DNA of 34,500 nt, from contig CAUYUJ010003603.1 of NCBI GenBank assembly GCA_963575745.1, positions 188,001 through 222,500 on the forward strand. Reading direction: 5' to 3'. The position numbers were made by a program, and so were the translations under genes. The notes under the pieces are model-generated. The model worked only from the letters and a program-made list of their open reading frames with translations. It was not told where the DNA came from and made no database searches. The DNA comes from Prorocentrum cordatum. Taxonomy: Eukaryota > Sar > Dinophyceae > Prorocentrales > Prorocentraceae. This document shows positions 20,700-30,353 of this stretch, in pieces. How positions within the stretch are numbered: position 1 is the first letter of the stretch; every line of letters begins with the position of its first letter.

Positions 20700-21942
20700 C
20701 CTTGGCTCGCCGCCGAGAGGAGGGAGGAGTGGCGCAGCCGACAGAGGGCGTCCAAGAGCGAACACCGCCTAGTCAAATCGGGAGGCAGGCTGGGCAGGAA
20801 GCACAAGCCCGCGCGAGACATCAGTGCGACCTTGGCCTGGCCCGATGCCACCCCGTCACCAGCGGCTGGGGCTGGCCGAGGGCCTTGGCCAGGAGAGACG
20901 GGGAGCGGGCGGGTCACCCGTCCGCGGGTGAAACCCGTGCAGAGCGCGCGCGAGATATGGGAGCGCTCGTTCGCCATAGTCGAGACGACCATGGAGCGGC
21001 CCTGGCGAAATCCCGAGAGTTTGGGAGTGCTTGTCGACGACATCAGCGCCACACTCGACGCACACGGGCACAGGTCCGCGGCGCTCCGCCCCGTGGCTAC
21101 GGGCCCGACGGCGTTCCACCTCCGCCTCCGCCGCCCGACATCCACCCTCAAGTGGGAGAGGAAGAGGTGGAGGATCGATGCCCGCCTCGTCGGGCGCCCT
21201 CTTCGCCAGCCCGACGGCGGCCGACGCTTTAGGGCGGACTGCCTCGGGAGTGAGGGAGCAGAAGCGCTCCGCCGCCCCTTGGGCGGCCACCGTGGGCTCA
21301 CATGCGGTCTGACGGAGCGACTTGAGGGAGAGGGGTGATCGCGCAAATCTGTTGCAGCCCACGCACCTGTATTCCTTAATCCGTTCGCACACGCACGCGA
21401 CGATAACTCCGCAACGATTGCGGACCCCCAAGATTTGCCGTCCGCGGCGGAGCCGTTCCCCGCCCATCTGTCGCCGCTTCTGGGGCTACGACCTGGAAAA
21501 TCCAGGCGAAGACCTTCGCAGTGGCCTTAGCAACAGCCAGCTTACGATGTTGAAGTCCACCAGAGCCGAGGCCACCGCAGTGCCATCCGCCCCGAGGCGC
21601 GTAAATTGGTCGGCCCATGCACTACCTGGCCAGAGCAGCGCATCGTTGGCGGAGTCCTCCAAGCAAGGGAGAACGACCCACCCCCACACCCACCAGGATG
21701 GGACACGTCCCCTGGCGACGATTGCGAATCGCGACTTCTCTGGGTTTAGACACAGTGTTATATTATTTCCTTCGTTCTTCCTAAACCAGTTCTTGCGTGC
21801 TTTATATACGCGTTTCTGCGTTTATGGCGTTGCACGTGCGCGGTGACGTGGTTTGGAACATGCCATAGACAAGTTCGTGCGCGGCAGTTTTTCATGTTTA
21901 AAAGGTGTGGGTATGAATTGAACACGTTGTTTGTTTTACAGG
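20700..21942. other. open frames on both strands, unassigned
   Basis: The + frame 20832-21338 has a plausibly real stretch (SAREIWERSFAIVETTMERP, then LGVLVDDISATLDAHG). The - frame 20856-21467 covers the same bases. On the - strand at 21480-21780 LNPEKSRFAIVARG resembles the thumb region after a reverse transcriptase active site, but no YxDD box precedes it. I assign none of these. Confidence 0.25.
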
Positions 21943-22168
21943 AATATTTTCTTGCTGGCCGTCGGTGATTGTGTTGTTCGTAAGTGTGGAGATGGCTTGG
22001 GTCGCCCTCATCCAGAACATCCTGCAGCTCGCAATGCGCTTGGGTCCACCCGTGCGTGGGCGGCTCACCCTGGTTATGCAGAGCGTGCGTACCGAGCAGA
22101 CGGATCAGTCGGGGCGCGCATGGGGGGAACGCAGCGACGCGCGCCCCCGCTGCCGCGCTCAATCGCAG
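21943..22168 (+). CDS. candidate exon, unrecognised protein
   Basis: It lies between an acceptor-like TTGTTTTACAG (ending at 21942) and a donor-like TCGCAG|GTACTC. The frame stays open and reads VIVLFVSVEMAWVALIQNIL, then QLAMRLGPPVRG, then SVRTEQTDQSG. The first part is hydrophobic, the rest basic and polar. No family is recognised. It lies inside intron 1 of the split gene on the same strand, so it could be an alternative exon, a nested gene or chance. Confidence 0.3.
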
Positions 22169-22469
22169 GTACTCGGGTAAGCGCGCGGCCGTGGGCTTGA
22201 GTGCGGCGCAGGTGAATAATACATGTTTTTCAGGAACACCGCGCGTGCCCGCCTGTGTGTCTCTTGCTGCCTTGGTTTGCTGGGTGGCCCCGCGGCCCTG
22301 TCTTGCTGGCTGTGCCTCGTTGCTGTCTCGTTCGTTTGTTCGGTTCGCGTGTTCGCGTCTGCTTTCCCCCGCTGCCCCCCCAGTTTGGTTTTGCCTCGCC
22401 GCGGTTGGCTTGCTTTCGGTCTTTGCCTTGCGCGCGGGCTTCCCCCCCTTACTGGGCTCACTGCGAGGC
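22169..22469. other. no recognisable gene
   Basis: Pyrimidine-rich sequence on + with GTTCG/CTTGCTG short motifs; frames overlap without known motifs. Confidence 0.4.
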
Positions 22470-22592
22470 TCGGCAGGAGGAGGAAGGAGGAGGAAGAGGC
22501 GGAGGAAAAGGATGAGAGAAAGGAGGAGGATGAGGAGGAAAATGAGGAGGAGGCGGAGGAAGGAGGAGGAGGAAGAGGAGGAGAAGGAGGAG
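22470..22592. repeat. purine tract (GGA)n
   Basis: GGAGGAGGAAGGAGGAGG with few interruptions. The purines are on +. Confidence 0.9.
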
Positions 22593-22779
22593 GCCTTCGC
22601 TTGTCCCTGTCCTGCTGGCTGGCCTCTTGGCTGTCGCGTTCTTCTGGTCTGCGTCTTTCCGCCCGTGTGCCCCCAGCCCCCTTTCTGACTGCATTGTGCC
22701 GTGCTTGCTCGCTTTTGGCCCCTGCCCCGCGTGCTGGCCTCCTCCCTCTGCTGGCTGCTGCCGCCCTGCCCCCCTTCGG

Positions 22780-22965
22780 TATCGTTTAACCAATCCCCAT
22801 CCCCATCCCCATCCCCTTCGAGGCCCCCACTACATTACCACCACAGTTGGGGATACTCCCCTCGAAACCCGAAGGGAAGGACCTATATTCCCATCTAGGG
22901 GGGTATATCGGCTGGTGGGGCCCAGGCCACGCCGCTGGGGATGGGGATCGACTAAACGATACTCA
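22780..22965 (+). mobile_element. TIR repeat family, copy 2 of 3 (best preserved)
   Basis: The left end TATCGTTTAACCAATCCCC (from 22780) and the inverted right end TATCGTTTAGTCGATCCCC (from 22961) match at 22 of the first 25 positions. A CCCCAT triple repeat lies inside the left arm. The core is ACCACAGTTGGGGATACTCC then CCTCGAAACCCGAAGGG, and the segment GTGGGGCCCAGGCCACGCC is shared with copy 3. All copies share CTCA just outside the inverted repeat, so the true right end may be 22965. No internal frame suggests a transposase, so it is non-autonomous. Confidence 0.85.
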
Positions 22966-23159
22966 TGCCGTTCAGCCCCCTCTGTGCCCTTTCGCGCGCG
23001 CGCGCCAGCGGCCGTCGCGCCGCCGCCTTTTCCGCCCCGCGCAGGTTCCGATTCCCCCTCTCCCCCCTTCCGAGCGCGACTTCGTCTTTGCATGCGGTTC
23101 TCGCCCTTTGGGTGACAGTGTGCCGATGGGTCGGAAACGCCGAGGCGGGCGGTTCGGTC

Positions 23160-23277
23160 CTTGTGGTAGTTTTTTCATCCCTCGTTTTGCCGATCGGCGC
23201 GGGCCCTCGCCCCCCCCCCCCCCCCCTGGAGTGGATCTTGGTTTTGTTTTGGTGCCTGTTTCGAGCAGGTGGAGCCT

Positions 23278-23285
<8 letters not shown>
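23160..23285 (+). repeat. introner-like dispersed repeat, copy A
   Basis: It shares with 33990-34120 a block TTGCCGATCGGCGCGGGC, a C-rich run, GAGTGGATCTTGG, TTTTGGTGCC and TTCGAGCAGGTGGAGCCTCC. Between G|GTAGTTTT (GT at 23166) and GAGCAG| (23268) it has the shape of a 103-bp GT-AG intron. The similarity continues about 12 bp past the AG, so the repeat is larger than the putative intron. A TA microsatellite follows at once. Confidence 0.7.
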
Positions 23286-23312
<27 letters not shown>

Positions 23313-23324
23313 CATATATATATA
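23279..23324. repeat. (TA)n microsatellite
   Basis: About 15 TA units, GTTCA, then five more. Confidence 0.95.
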
Positions 23325-23689
23325 GTGAAACATTCACCTTGGGTTTCTGCTCGCTTTCCCTCGTCTGATGTGCGCGGCTCGAGGTCAGGAGCTCGCCCTC
23401 CCCGCGGGGCTCTGCGTTATCCGGGCGGCGCGGTGGCCAGATGCGGGGCCCGAGGCGCGGCTTGTCGCCCCTCGCCGCTTGGGTCGCGGAGGCGCTCTGG
23501 CACGCGCCCGCGCGCGCGGCCTGCTCGGCTCATCGCGCGCGGGGCTGGGCGACAGAGCGCGCGGGGCAGCCCGCGTTGAGTGCGGGAGCGCGCAGGGCAC
23601 GCGAGTGCTCGTTGCTCTCGGCCGTTACGCTTGCATCCCTCGAGGAGGGTCCAGCGGTCGGTCGGGTCCGAGCGAGGGTTGCGCATGAA

Positions 23690-23910
23690 ATGGGCGAGAA
23701 TGGTTTGACGGCGTCGAAGTTGGTTGCCATTTCGTCGGCGAGCGATTTGAAGTTGCTCGGGGAGCTGCTCGCCCTCACGAGGGGGCCCCTGGCGCGGTTG
23801 TTGGCGCGGTTCAACTGCGACGACCAATCGGGTCAGTGCGTCCACGCGGACGTTTGCGATGAGCTGATGGCGACGCGCCCACAGCTTTTCGATCTCGAGC
23901 TGTTGCCAAG
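23690..23910 (+). CDS. candidate exon, unrecognised 73-residue segment
   Basis: From an in-frame ATG the frame reads MGENGLTASKLVAISSASDL, then LLGELLALTRGPLARLLARF, then CDDQSGQCVHADVCDEL, and ends near DLELLPR. It is balanced in composition, unlike the low-complexity frames around it. It ends at a good donor (TTGCCAAG|GTGCGCGTC). It may extend upstream. No domain is recognised; the middle is probably helical and the Cys/Asp part could bind metal. It lies inside intron 1 on the same strand as the split gene. Confidence 0.35.
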
Positions 23911-24244
23911 GTGCGCGTCACCTCGGCGGGGGGACGGCCCTGGCGGCGGGCCCCAGGCGGCTTCGCAGGCTGCTGTGCCTGGGATTTTTTGGAAGACCGC
24001 TTGGCACTCACCTGCACGTTCGAAAGTTGCGGAGCGGGGGGCGCGCGGGGGGGCTCTCCTGGGCGGGTCGCCAGGCCCGGGGTTCCCCGTGCTACTCGCG
24101 GCACGATCCGGGAAGCTCCCTTGGTTGGCTGGTTTACTTTTTACTTAACAGCTTTTGCTGATAGGTTTCTAGTGGGCTCAAAAGAGAGCATCTTGACGCC
24201 CCAGGGGGGTCTGGGCGGGATCCGGACAGGGGATCCTGACAGAT
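23911..24244. other. no recognisable gene
   Basis: The frame of the preceding candidate exon remains open to 24148, but the composition turns low-complexity after the donor. Confidence 0.4.
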
Positions 24245-24300
24245 CCGGCAGCCCCAGGAATCCTTGGGAATCCTTAGGAATCCTTGGGAATCAATTTCCA
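24245..24300. repeat. AGGAATCCTT array, left block
   Basis: About five units of AGGAATCCTT/GGGAATCCTT. The same unit forms a longer block at 25630-25878, on the other side of the GCTGAG array. Confidence 0.85.
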
Positions 24301-24660
24301 GAACACCATTCCCAGGCCACATTTTGAATGCCCGGAGCCAACTGTAGGCCACTTCGTGTTCTTCGTGCTCCCAGAGCACCATTCCCAGGCCACATTTTGA
24401 ATGCCCGGAGCCAACTGTAGGCCACTTCGTGTTCTTCGTGCTCCCAGATCACCACTCCCAGGCCACACTTTGAATGCCCAGAGCCAACTGTAAGCCACTT
24501 CGTGTTCTTCGTGTTCCCAGGACACAATTCCCAGGCCACTTCGTGTTCTTCGTGTTCCCAGAACAGCACCCCTGTACCATATTTTGATTGCCCAGAGCCA
24601 TCTGTGGGCCACTTCGTGATCTTCGTCTTTCCGGAACACCAGTCCAATGCCATATTTTGA
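24298..24660. repeat. 73-bp tandem repeat, about five units
   Basis: ACCATTCCCAGGCCACATTT recurs at 24305, 24378 and 24451, then in shorter form at 24524, with a diverged fifth unit to 24660. The period is 73 bp. Since 73 is not a multiple of three, successive units appear in successive - frames, which argues against coding. Confidence 0.9.
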
Positions 24661-24661
24661 A

Positions 24662-25635
24662 TGCCCGAGCTGAGGCAGGCTGAGGCCGAGGCAGGCTGAG
24701 GCCGAGGCAGGCTGAGGCCGAGGCAGGCTGAGGCTGAGGCTGAGGCACGCCGAGGCAGGCTGAGGCTGAGGCTGAGGCAGGCTGAGGCTGAGGCAGGCTG
24801 AGGCTGAGGCTGAGGCTGAGGCTGAGGCTGAGAGGCTGAGGCAGGCTGAGGCTGAGGCTGAGGCTGAGGCAGGCTGAGCTGAGGCAGGCTGAGGCTGAGG
24901 CTGAGGCTGATGCAGGCTGAGGCTGAGGCTGAGGCTGAGGCCGAGGCTGAGGCTGAGGCAGCAGGCTGAGGCTGAGGCTGAGGCAGGCTGAGGCTGAGGC
25001 TGAGGCAGGCTGAGCTGAGGCAGGCTGAGGCTGAGGCTGAGGCTGCAGGCTGAGGCTGAGGCAGGCTGAGGCTGAGGCTGAGGCAGGCTGAGGCTGAGGC
25101 TGAGGCCGAGGCAGGCTGAGGCTGAGGCCGAGGCAAGCCGAGGCAGGCTGAGGCTGCGGCTGATGCTGAGGCAGGCTGAGGCTGAGACAGGCTGAGGCTG
25201 AGGCTGAGGCTGAGGCTGAGGCTGAGGCTGAGGCCGAGGCAGGCTCAGGCCGAGACAGGCTGAGATTGAGGCTGAGGCTGAGGATGAGGCCGAGGAAGGC
25301 CGAAACTGAGACAAGGTGAGGCTACATGGGGGGGGGGAGGAGGGGAGGGGGGGGAGGAGGGGAGGCTGAGGCAGGCTGAGGCCGAGGCAGGCTGAGGCCG
25401 AGGCAGGCTGAGGCTGAGGCTGAGGCACGCCGAGGCAGGCTGAGGCTGAGACTGAGGCTGAGGCTGAGGCTGAGGCAGGCTGAGGCTCAGGCAGGCTGAG
25501 GCTGAGGCTGACGCAGGCTGAGGCCGAGGCAGGCTGAGGCTGAGGCTGAGGCAGGCTGAGGCCGAGGCAGGCTGAGGCTGAGGTCGAGGCAAGTCGAGGC
25601 AGGCTGAGGCTGAGGCTGAAACTGAGGCAGGCTGA
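24662..25635. repeat. GCTGAG/CAGGCTGAGG satellite array
   Basis: About 970 bp of GAGGCTGAGGCTGAGG and GAGGCAGGCTGAGGC units. It is interrupted once by a G-rich block (25329-25366). Ala/Ser/Pro/Gln frames on the - strand are repeat-derived. Confidence 0.95.
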
Positions 25636-25878
25636 GGCATTCGTAGGAATCCATAGGAATCCTTAGGAATCCCCAGGAATCCTTAGGAATCCGTAGGCAT
25701 CCTTAGGAATCCGTAGGCATAGTTAAGCATCCTCAGGAATCCTTAGGAATCCTTAGGATTCCCTAGGAATCCTTAGGAATCCCTAGGAACCCATAGGAAT
25801 CAGGATTCCTAAGGTTTCCTAAGGATTCCTATCGATTCCTAAGGATGCCGAATGATGCCTTGGGAATCCCTAGGACTG
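25630..25878. repeat. AGGAATCCTT array, right block, with an orientation flip
   Basis: Units of AGGAATCCTT run to about 25803 in one orientation. From about 25803 to 25850 they appear as AAGGATTCCT, the reverse complement. The block could fold on itself. It ends near GACTGCGACTGTCATTGCG, a short GCGACT repeat. Confidence 0.85.
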
Positions 25879-25949
25879 CGACTGTCATTGCGAATGCGAC
25901 TGCGACTGCGAGAACAGCAGAATTCTACAACTGGATTCTCACCTGAATC

Positions 25950-26150
25950 TTAAGGGGAACGCTTCCAGATATGCTGATACACATCGCTGTCAGGTTGCTT
26001 TGCCGGGATAATTTTGTCCTTTTCTGGGAGCTCTGTCGGCCCCTTCAGCCAGAAGTCCCCTGCAGACGTCATCAGCGACTGCCCAATGAGCCCCAGAGCA
26101 CCCTGTCCACCGAGGGCGCGCTTGGCCTCGGACTCGATGATGGTCGATCG
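25950..26150 (-). CDS. candidate terminal exon, unrecognised protein
   Basis: Read on the - strand: RSTIIESEAKRALGGQGALG, then LIGQSLMTSAGDFWLKGPTE, then LPEKDKIIPAKQPDSDVYQ and a stop after HIWKRSP. The composition is that of a folded, charged protein, unlike the Pro/Ala-rich sequence upstream (26150-26567). Just past the stop is CAG|GTGAGA, a good donor, so the stop may lie in a spliced 3' exon or the true frame may differ. It lies downstream of the PPR array on the same strand and could belong to the same former gene. Confidence 0.4.
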   Translation of the reverse strand, partial: RSTIIESEAKRALGGQGALGLIGQSLMTSAGDFWLKGPTELPEKDKIIPAKQPDSDVYQHIWKRSP

Positions 26151-26574
26151 TGGCGTCGGCAGCGTCGACGGGCACGGTGCCGGGTTGGGCGTCGGGCAGG
26201 GCGTCGGCGTCAGGCGGGACGTCGGGTCGGGCGCTGGGCAGGAGATCGGGCGAGGCATCGGCGCCTGGAAAGAGAAGGGGGACTGAGGATGCGGCCGGGC
26301 GTCGCGCTGGGCGCGGGGCCGGGCGCGTGGCCCGGCGTCGCCGACGAACGTGGCGCGGGGCTGGGCGTCGGGAGGGGCGTCGTAGAGAGCGCCCAGAAGG
26401 GCGGCGGGAAGGGCGGAGAGCTGGGCCTCGGGTGAGGGAGAGGGCACAGCAGCATCGGGCATGGTGCCGGCCGGGGTAGGTGGAGGGCTGCGCTCCAGGC
26501 GAGGCGGAGGAGTGGAGGTCGTGAGGGGCGCCAGAGATGGCGCCGCGCTGGCCGTCGGACTGGCCAACGGGCTC
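26151..26574 (-). other. Pro/Ala/Arg-rich low-complexity stretch
   Basis: GGGCGTCGGGC-type short repeats on + give PTPCPTPNPAPCPS on -. It may be a linker between the PPR array and the candidate terminal exon, or noncoding. Confidence 0.35.
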
Positions 26575-27560
26575 GGCGGAATGCTGGGGTTTTGGCGCTA
26601 CAGCCGATCACGTCGGGCTCGGACTCCGAAACCTGCATCTCTTCGAGCAGCGGCCTGGCACGCTGCTGCTGTTCTCTATCACGGCACGCGCTACCCCCGG
26701 CAGTGCAACAGATCGCGGTGGCGGCGAGCGGCGGAGTGACCTAATGCCGTTGCTCTCTGTTTACACGCTTGCTGGTCCCAGCGTTGTAGGTGATCGCTGG
26801 TTGCATTGGGCTCCTACTTGCATTCGTACGAGTAGCAGCTGCGCGGCTAGCTGCCACTGCTCATGAGCCTTGCGCTAGCGGATCCCAGCACTGTAACCGA
26901 GAGAGCGAGGTTCGGAAGTTGCGCCCCGCACCTCGCAGAGCAGCGGCGTGGCCCGCTGCCACTGCTGTCTATTTGCGGGCGCTCTGATCACGGCATTCTA
27001 GCTGATCGCGCTGGGTTCCAGATTTGCGTCCCTTCGCTGGGCAACTGGTTGGCCCGATGCCACTGCTGCCCCATCTGGGCTGTGCTGACCCCGGCGCTGT
27101 AGCCGATCGCGTCGGGTTCCAGGCTTGGGTCCAGCGTCCCGCTGAGCAGCGGTATTGCCTGCTGCCGTTGTTCTCCATTCTGGCACTCGCTGGTCCCGTA
27201 ACACTCTGCGTCAGACTGAACGCCGCCGTCGGGGAGGGTCCAGGCCGAGCGTCGGGATGGGTGTCCGGCGAGGCGATGGGGAAATGAAGTGTAGGTCGGA
27301 GTGCCGGGGTATTAGGAGCGATTCGGGTCGAGAGTGGTGCTGCGCGGCAAGGCGCACGAAAGGCCGGGCGTACGGTTGGGCAGAGAGGGTGAGGCATCGA
27401 GCACGGGGGAGGCATGGGCGCGGGGCTGGGCATCGGGTGTCATCGGCATCGCCCGCTGCCGTTGCTCTCTGGCCCCACGCCCGTTGAACCCATAATTGTA
27501 GCGGATCGCAGTGGGCATTAATTCTCCAGCGGGTTCCTTCTCGCACTCGCTGATTACTGC
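26575..27560 (-). pseudogene. second decayed PPR array
   Basis: On the - strand the phrases SEPDVIGCSAKTPAFRRA (about 26600), NLEPSAIS, ISECEKEPAGELMPTAIRYN and YGFNGRGAREQRQRAM are diverged dinoflagellate PPR repeats. On + the mark is GCTGTAGCCGATCGCGTCGG and variants near 26600, 26783, 26890, 26997, 27101 and 27498. The four middle copies are spaced 104-107 bp, that is 35 codons. Frames change between units, so it is decayed. It is more diverged than the array at 12840 and lies inside intron 1 of the split gene, antisense to it. Confidence 0.6.
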
Positions 27561-27787
27561 GGCTGCCGCCGCCGGCCGGCGAGCGCGGGGGCCGCCGCGG
27601 GCGCCAGCAGGGCCGGCGGCCACTGCGGCGCGGGCAGCAGCAGCCCCTCGCTGCCGCCGCCGCGGGCCGGCGGCTCCATCGCCCACGGCAGGCGGCCCAG
27701 CCGAAGGGCAGCCGCCGCCCTGGGCGCGCAAGCCAATGGGGCTCCCTCGAGCCAGAGCGGCCTCAGCCACAAGAGGCCAAAGGCTAC
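27561..27787. other. GC-rich stretch, nothing recognised
   Basis: GCC/GCG-rich sequence with Ala/Arg/Pro frames on both strands. Confidence 0.4.
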
Positions 27788-28098
27788 GGAGGGGGATCAG
27801 GAACAGGAGGAGCAGACGGAGGGATGAGAAGGGGAGGAGGAGAAGGAGGATGAGGAGGAGTGAAAAGAGACACAGGGCAGAAGGGGAGGAAGGATGTGGA
27901 GGAAGAGGAGGGGGAGGAACAAAAAGGAGGAAGAGGAGGAAGAGGAGGAGGAGGAGGAAGAAGAGGAGGAGGAGGAGGAGAAGGAGCGAGGGAGGATACG
28001 GAAGAGAAGGAGGAACAGGAAGAAGAAGAGGAGTAGGAAAAAGGAAGGAATGGGAAGGGAGAGGGAGAAGGAGGGGGCGAAAAAGAAAAAAAAAGTGT
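27788..28098. repeat. purine tract (GGA/GAA)n
   Basis: About 310 bp of nearly pure purine on +, ending in an A-rich run just before the GAT array. Confidence 0.9.
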
Positions 28099-28099
28099 T

Positions 28100-28100
28100 G

Positions 28101-28136
<36 letters not shown>

Positions 28137-28201
28137 GGATGAGGATGAGGATGAGGATGAGGATGAGGATGAGGATGAGGATGAGGATGAGGATGAGGAT
28201 G

Positions 28202-28238
<37 letters not shown>

Positions 28239-28483
28239 GGATGAGGATGAGGATGAGGATGAGGATGAGGATGAGGATGAGGATGAGGGTGATGCTGATG
28301 CTGATGATGATGATGATGATGATGATGATCATCATGATCATGATCATGATGATGACGCATATGCTGATGATGATGATGCTGATGATGATGGTGGTGGTGA
28401 TGATGATTATGATGATGGTGATGGTGATAATGATGATGATGATGATGATGAGGAGGAGGAGGAGGAGGAGGAGGAGGAGGAGA
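28100..28483. repeat. GAT and GAGGAT microsatellite ending in GGA
   Basis: Alternating blocks of pure (GAT)n and pure (GAGGAT)n, then mixed GAT/CAT units near 28328-28350, then (GGA)n at 28450-28483. The Asp/Glu, Met/Arg and Ile/Leu frames are repeat-derived. Confidence 0.95.
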
Positions 28484-28498
28484 CTGGCTGAGGTACTC

Positions 28499-28700
28499 GC
28501 TGTACTCCACCACAGGCGCCAGCATTCACATCTGCTACTTGTCGGGCCCTCCAGATGGCCTGGGCGTGCTCGTAGATGGGGATCTCCGGATGCCTCTTGC
28601 AGACTGTTCGCAGCGCTCGCAAGGTCTCGACGGTTTCTGGCGGGTATCGGAACGTCCTGGAGTTCCTTGGCTCTTGTTTCGAAAGTTGGTTCTCGGAGGT
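28499..28700 (-). CDS. candidate exon, unrecognised protein
   Basis: Read on the - strand: RTFRYPPETVETLRALRTVC, then KRHPEIPIYEHAQAIWRARQ, then VADVNAGACGG. The balanced, charged composition stands out between two long microsatellites. It is followed by a Ser run from the GGA tract. No family is recognised, and the + frame over the same bases is also open. Confidence 0.3.
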
Positions 28701-28725
28701 GGTTGGTCCAGGTTGTGTGTAGTTA

Positions 28726-28959
28726 TGTTGATGTGTATGTGTATGTGTATGTGTATGTGTTTGTGTTTGTTTGTGTTTGTTTGTGATTGTGTTTACAATT
28801 GTGCTTGAATTTGTGTTTGCGTGTGCGCGTGTGTGTGTGTGTGTGGGTGTGCGTGTGTTCATGTGTGCGTGTGTGCGCGTGTGTGCGCGTGCGTGCCTGT
28901 GTACGTGTGTGCGTGTGTGCGTGCGTGCGTGCGTGCGTGCGTGCGTGTGTGCGTCTGTG

Positions 28960-28995
<36 letters not shown>

Positions 28996-29136
28996 TACAT
29001 GCGGGCGGGCGTGCGTGCGTGCGTGCGTGCGTGCGTGTGTGTGCATCTGCGTGCGTGCGTGCGTGCGTACGGGCGCGTGTGTGCGTGTGTGTGTGTGTGT
29101 GTGTGCGCGTGTGCGTACGTGCGTGCGTGCGTGCGC
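28726..29136. repeat. GT/GTGC microsatellite
   Basis: About 410 bp, mainly GTGTGT and GCGTGCGT units. Cys/Val/Arg frames on + and Thr/His/Ala frames on - derive from it. Confidence 0.95.
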
Positions 29137-29989
29137 CAAGAGGTCTTGCCAGGTACCGTGTAGGGGTGCGACAGTTTCCGCCGTTGTGCGCTTCCTTGTC
29201 AGGTCTGGAGAGCTTCTCTTCTCGAGAGACGGAGCGTGAGTCGAAGCTCGAAGTCGGGATCCAGGAGCGGCAAGTTCTTCGGAGGTTTCTGTCCCTAGGG
29301 TTCGCGCCATCGTCGATTGATATGGGGGATCCGAAAGCTCGGTGGCGCGCACACAGAGCTGGGCGAGGTGGCCGGCCATTTTACGAAGGCAGGAGGCTTG
29401 CTGGGGCGTCTTGCTTCCAAGGGAGAGGACTGCTTAATAAGCCCCCGCCTTATTAGAAGGTTGCCCCCCTCGCCGAACCGCCGACCCTGGTCACATTTTT
29501 GTCTAGGAACCCTCTCGGGGTCCGTACTGGCAAGTTTTCCGAGCCGCATCCAGCCGTGGCGTTGAAGACCTCCACAAGCGCCCCGAGACCTCCAAAACGG
29601 CCGTGTCAGCGCCATCGTGCGCGTCAAGCCCCATGAGGTCTGGAAGGCCTTTCGCCATCTTCGGGCACAGAAACTCCAGTAGCCGAAGACAGAACATGTT
29701 CGCTCAGGGATTCCTCTTCCTCAAGGCGAACCCAGTCGGCTGGAGGGCCAAGCCACACCCTAGGAGCTGGATGAGCAGGCGGAGTGGTGGAAGGGTTCTG
29801 GGGGTTCATTGCGTTTGGGACGACAGTGTGTTCAGAGAATGGGTTAGTGTTTGTTTCAAGCTGTCCGGAGCCGGCCATACATAGAGGATGTGCTCGGTAG
29901 CAAGCCCAAGGGGGAGCCCAGCAAATCCTATCAGAATCCCCAGCCGGTGCAATTCCCATGGCTGTTGTGAGGTCTCCCGCCCCGTGGGT
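29137..29989. other. no assigned gene; scattered coding-like fragments
   Basis: Short fragments look protein-like (+ strand VRVKPHEVWKAFRHLRAQK at about 29625-29680; - strand around 29150-29300) but none extends or matches a family. A small inverted repeat TAATAAG/CTTATTA lies near 29437. I would expect RNase H upstream of the next domain but cannot find it. Confidence 0.3.
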
Positions 29990-30270
29990 GCTCTACCACC
30001 TGGTCACTGTCGGTGTTTGCATAAGCTGGATCCCGAAGCTCTGGCCAGGCTTCAGCGCAGAGTCATTTCATTGGAGTGGTCCAATGGCGCATCCCGCGTG
30101 GTTTGTGTAAGGTGCAAGGCCTATTCGGGCCATGGGATGGTGCGCAACCTGGCACGTCTTTGCGTTGGTTCCCCCACAAGTGCGGGTGCTCGATATGCCT
30201 GGAAGCAGATCTCTCAGGGAGCTCACCTGAAACTCGCGGGGGTCACGGTCCAGGTCGGCCCCTGGTCACA
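29990..30270 (+). pseudogene. isolated retroelement-type C-terminal Cys/His domain
   Basis: The frame reads GHCRCLHKLDPEALARLQRR, then SRVVCVRCKAYSGHGMVRN, then LARLCVGSPTSAGARYAWKQ and ISQGAHLK. CxxC (30104-30115), a third Cys after a basic helix, and a final G-x-H make a likely zinc site. It is the same domain type as at 11511-11810, with the metal ligands intact. The frame is open from 29888 but upstream RNase H and reverse transcriptase are absent, so it is a fragment or a captured domain. It runs into GGA repeats downstream. Confidence 0.5.
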
Positions 30271-30353
30271 TGATACCCAAGGTACGGGACCAGGCGGAGC
30301 AGCAGCCCCTCGATGCTGCTCCCAAATCCTCAGAGGTGAATGGCTCCGCGGAG

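Noticed and set aside
21480-21780. Reverse transcriptase thumb suggested by LNPEKSRFAIVARG on the - strand
   Set aside because: No active-site box or other RT block occurs upstream; the resemblance is too short to call.
24274-25428. 384-codon frame on the - strand through the GCTGAG array and 73-bp repeat
   Set aside because: The 73-bp units appear in successive reading frames, so the reading frame is not conserved between units.
28100-28491. Asp-rich acidic protein encoded by the GAT array
   Set aside because: A pure microsatellite; every frame gives a homopolymer-like product.
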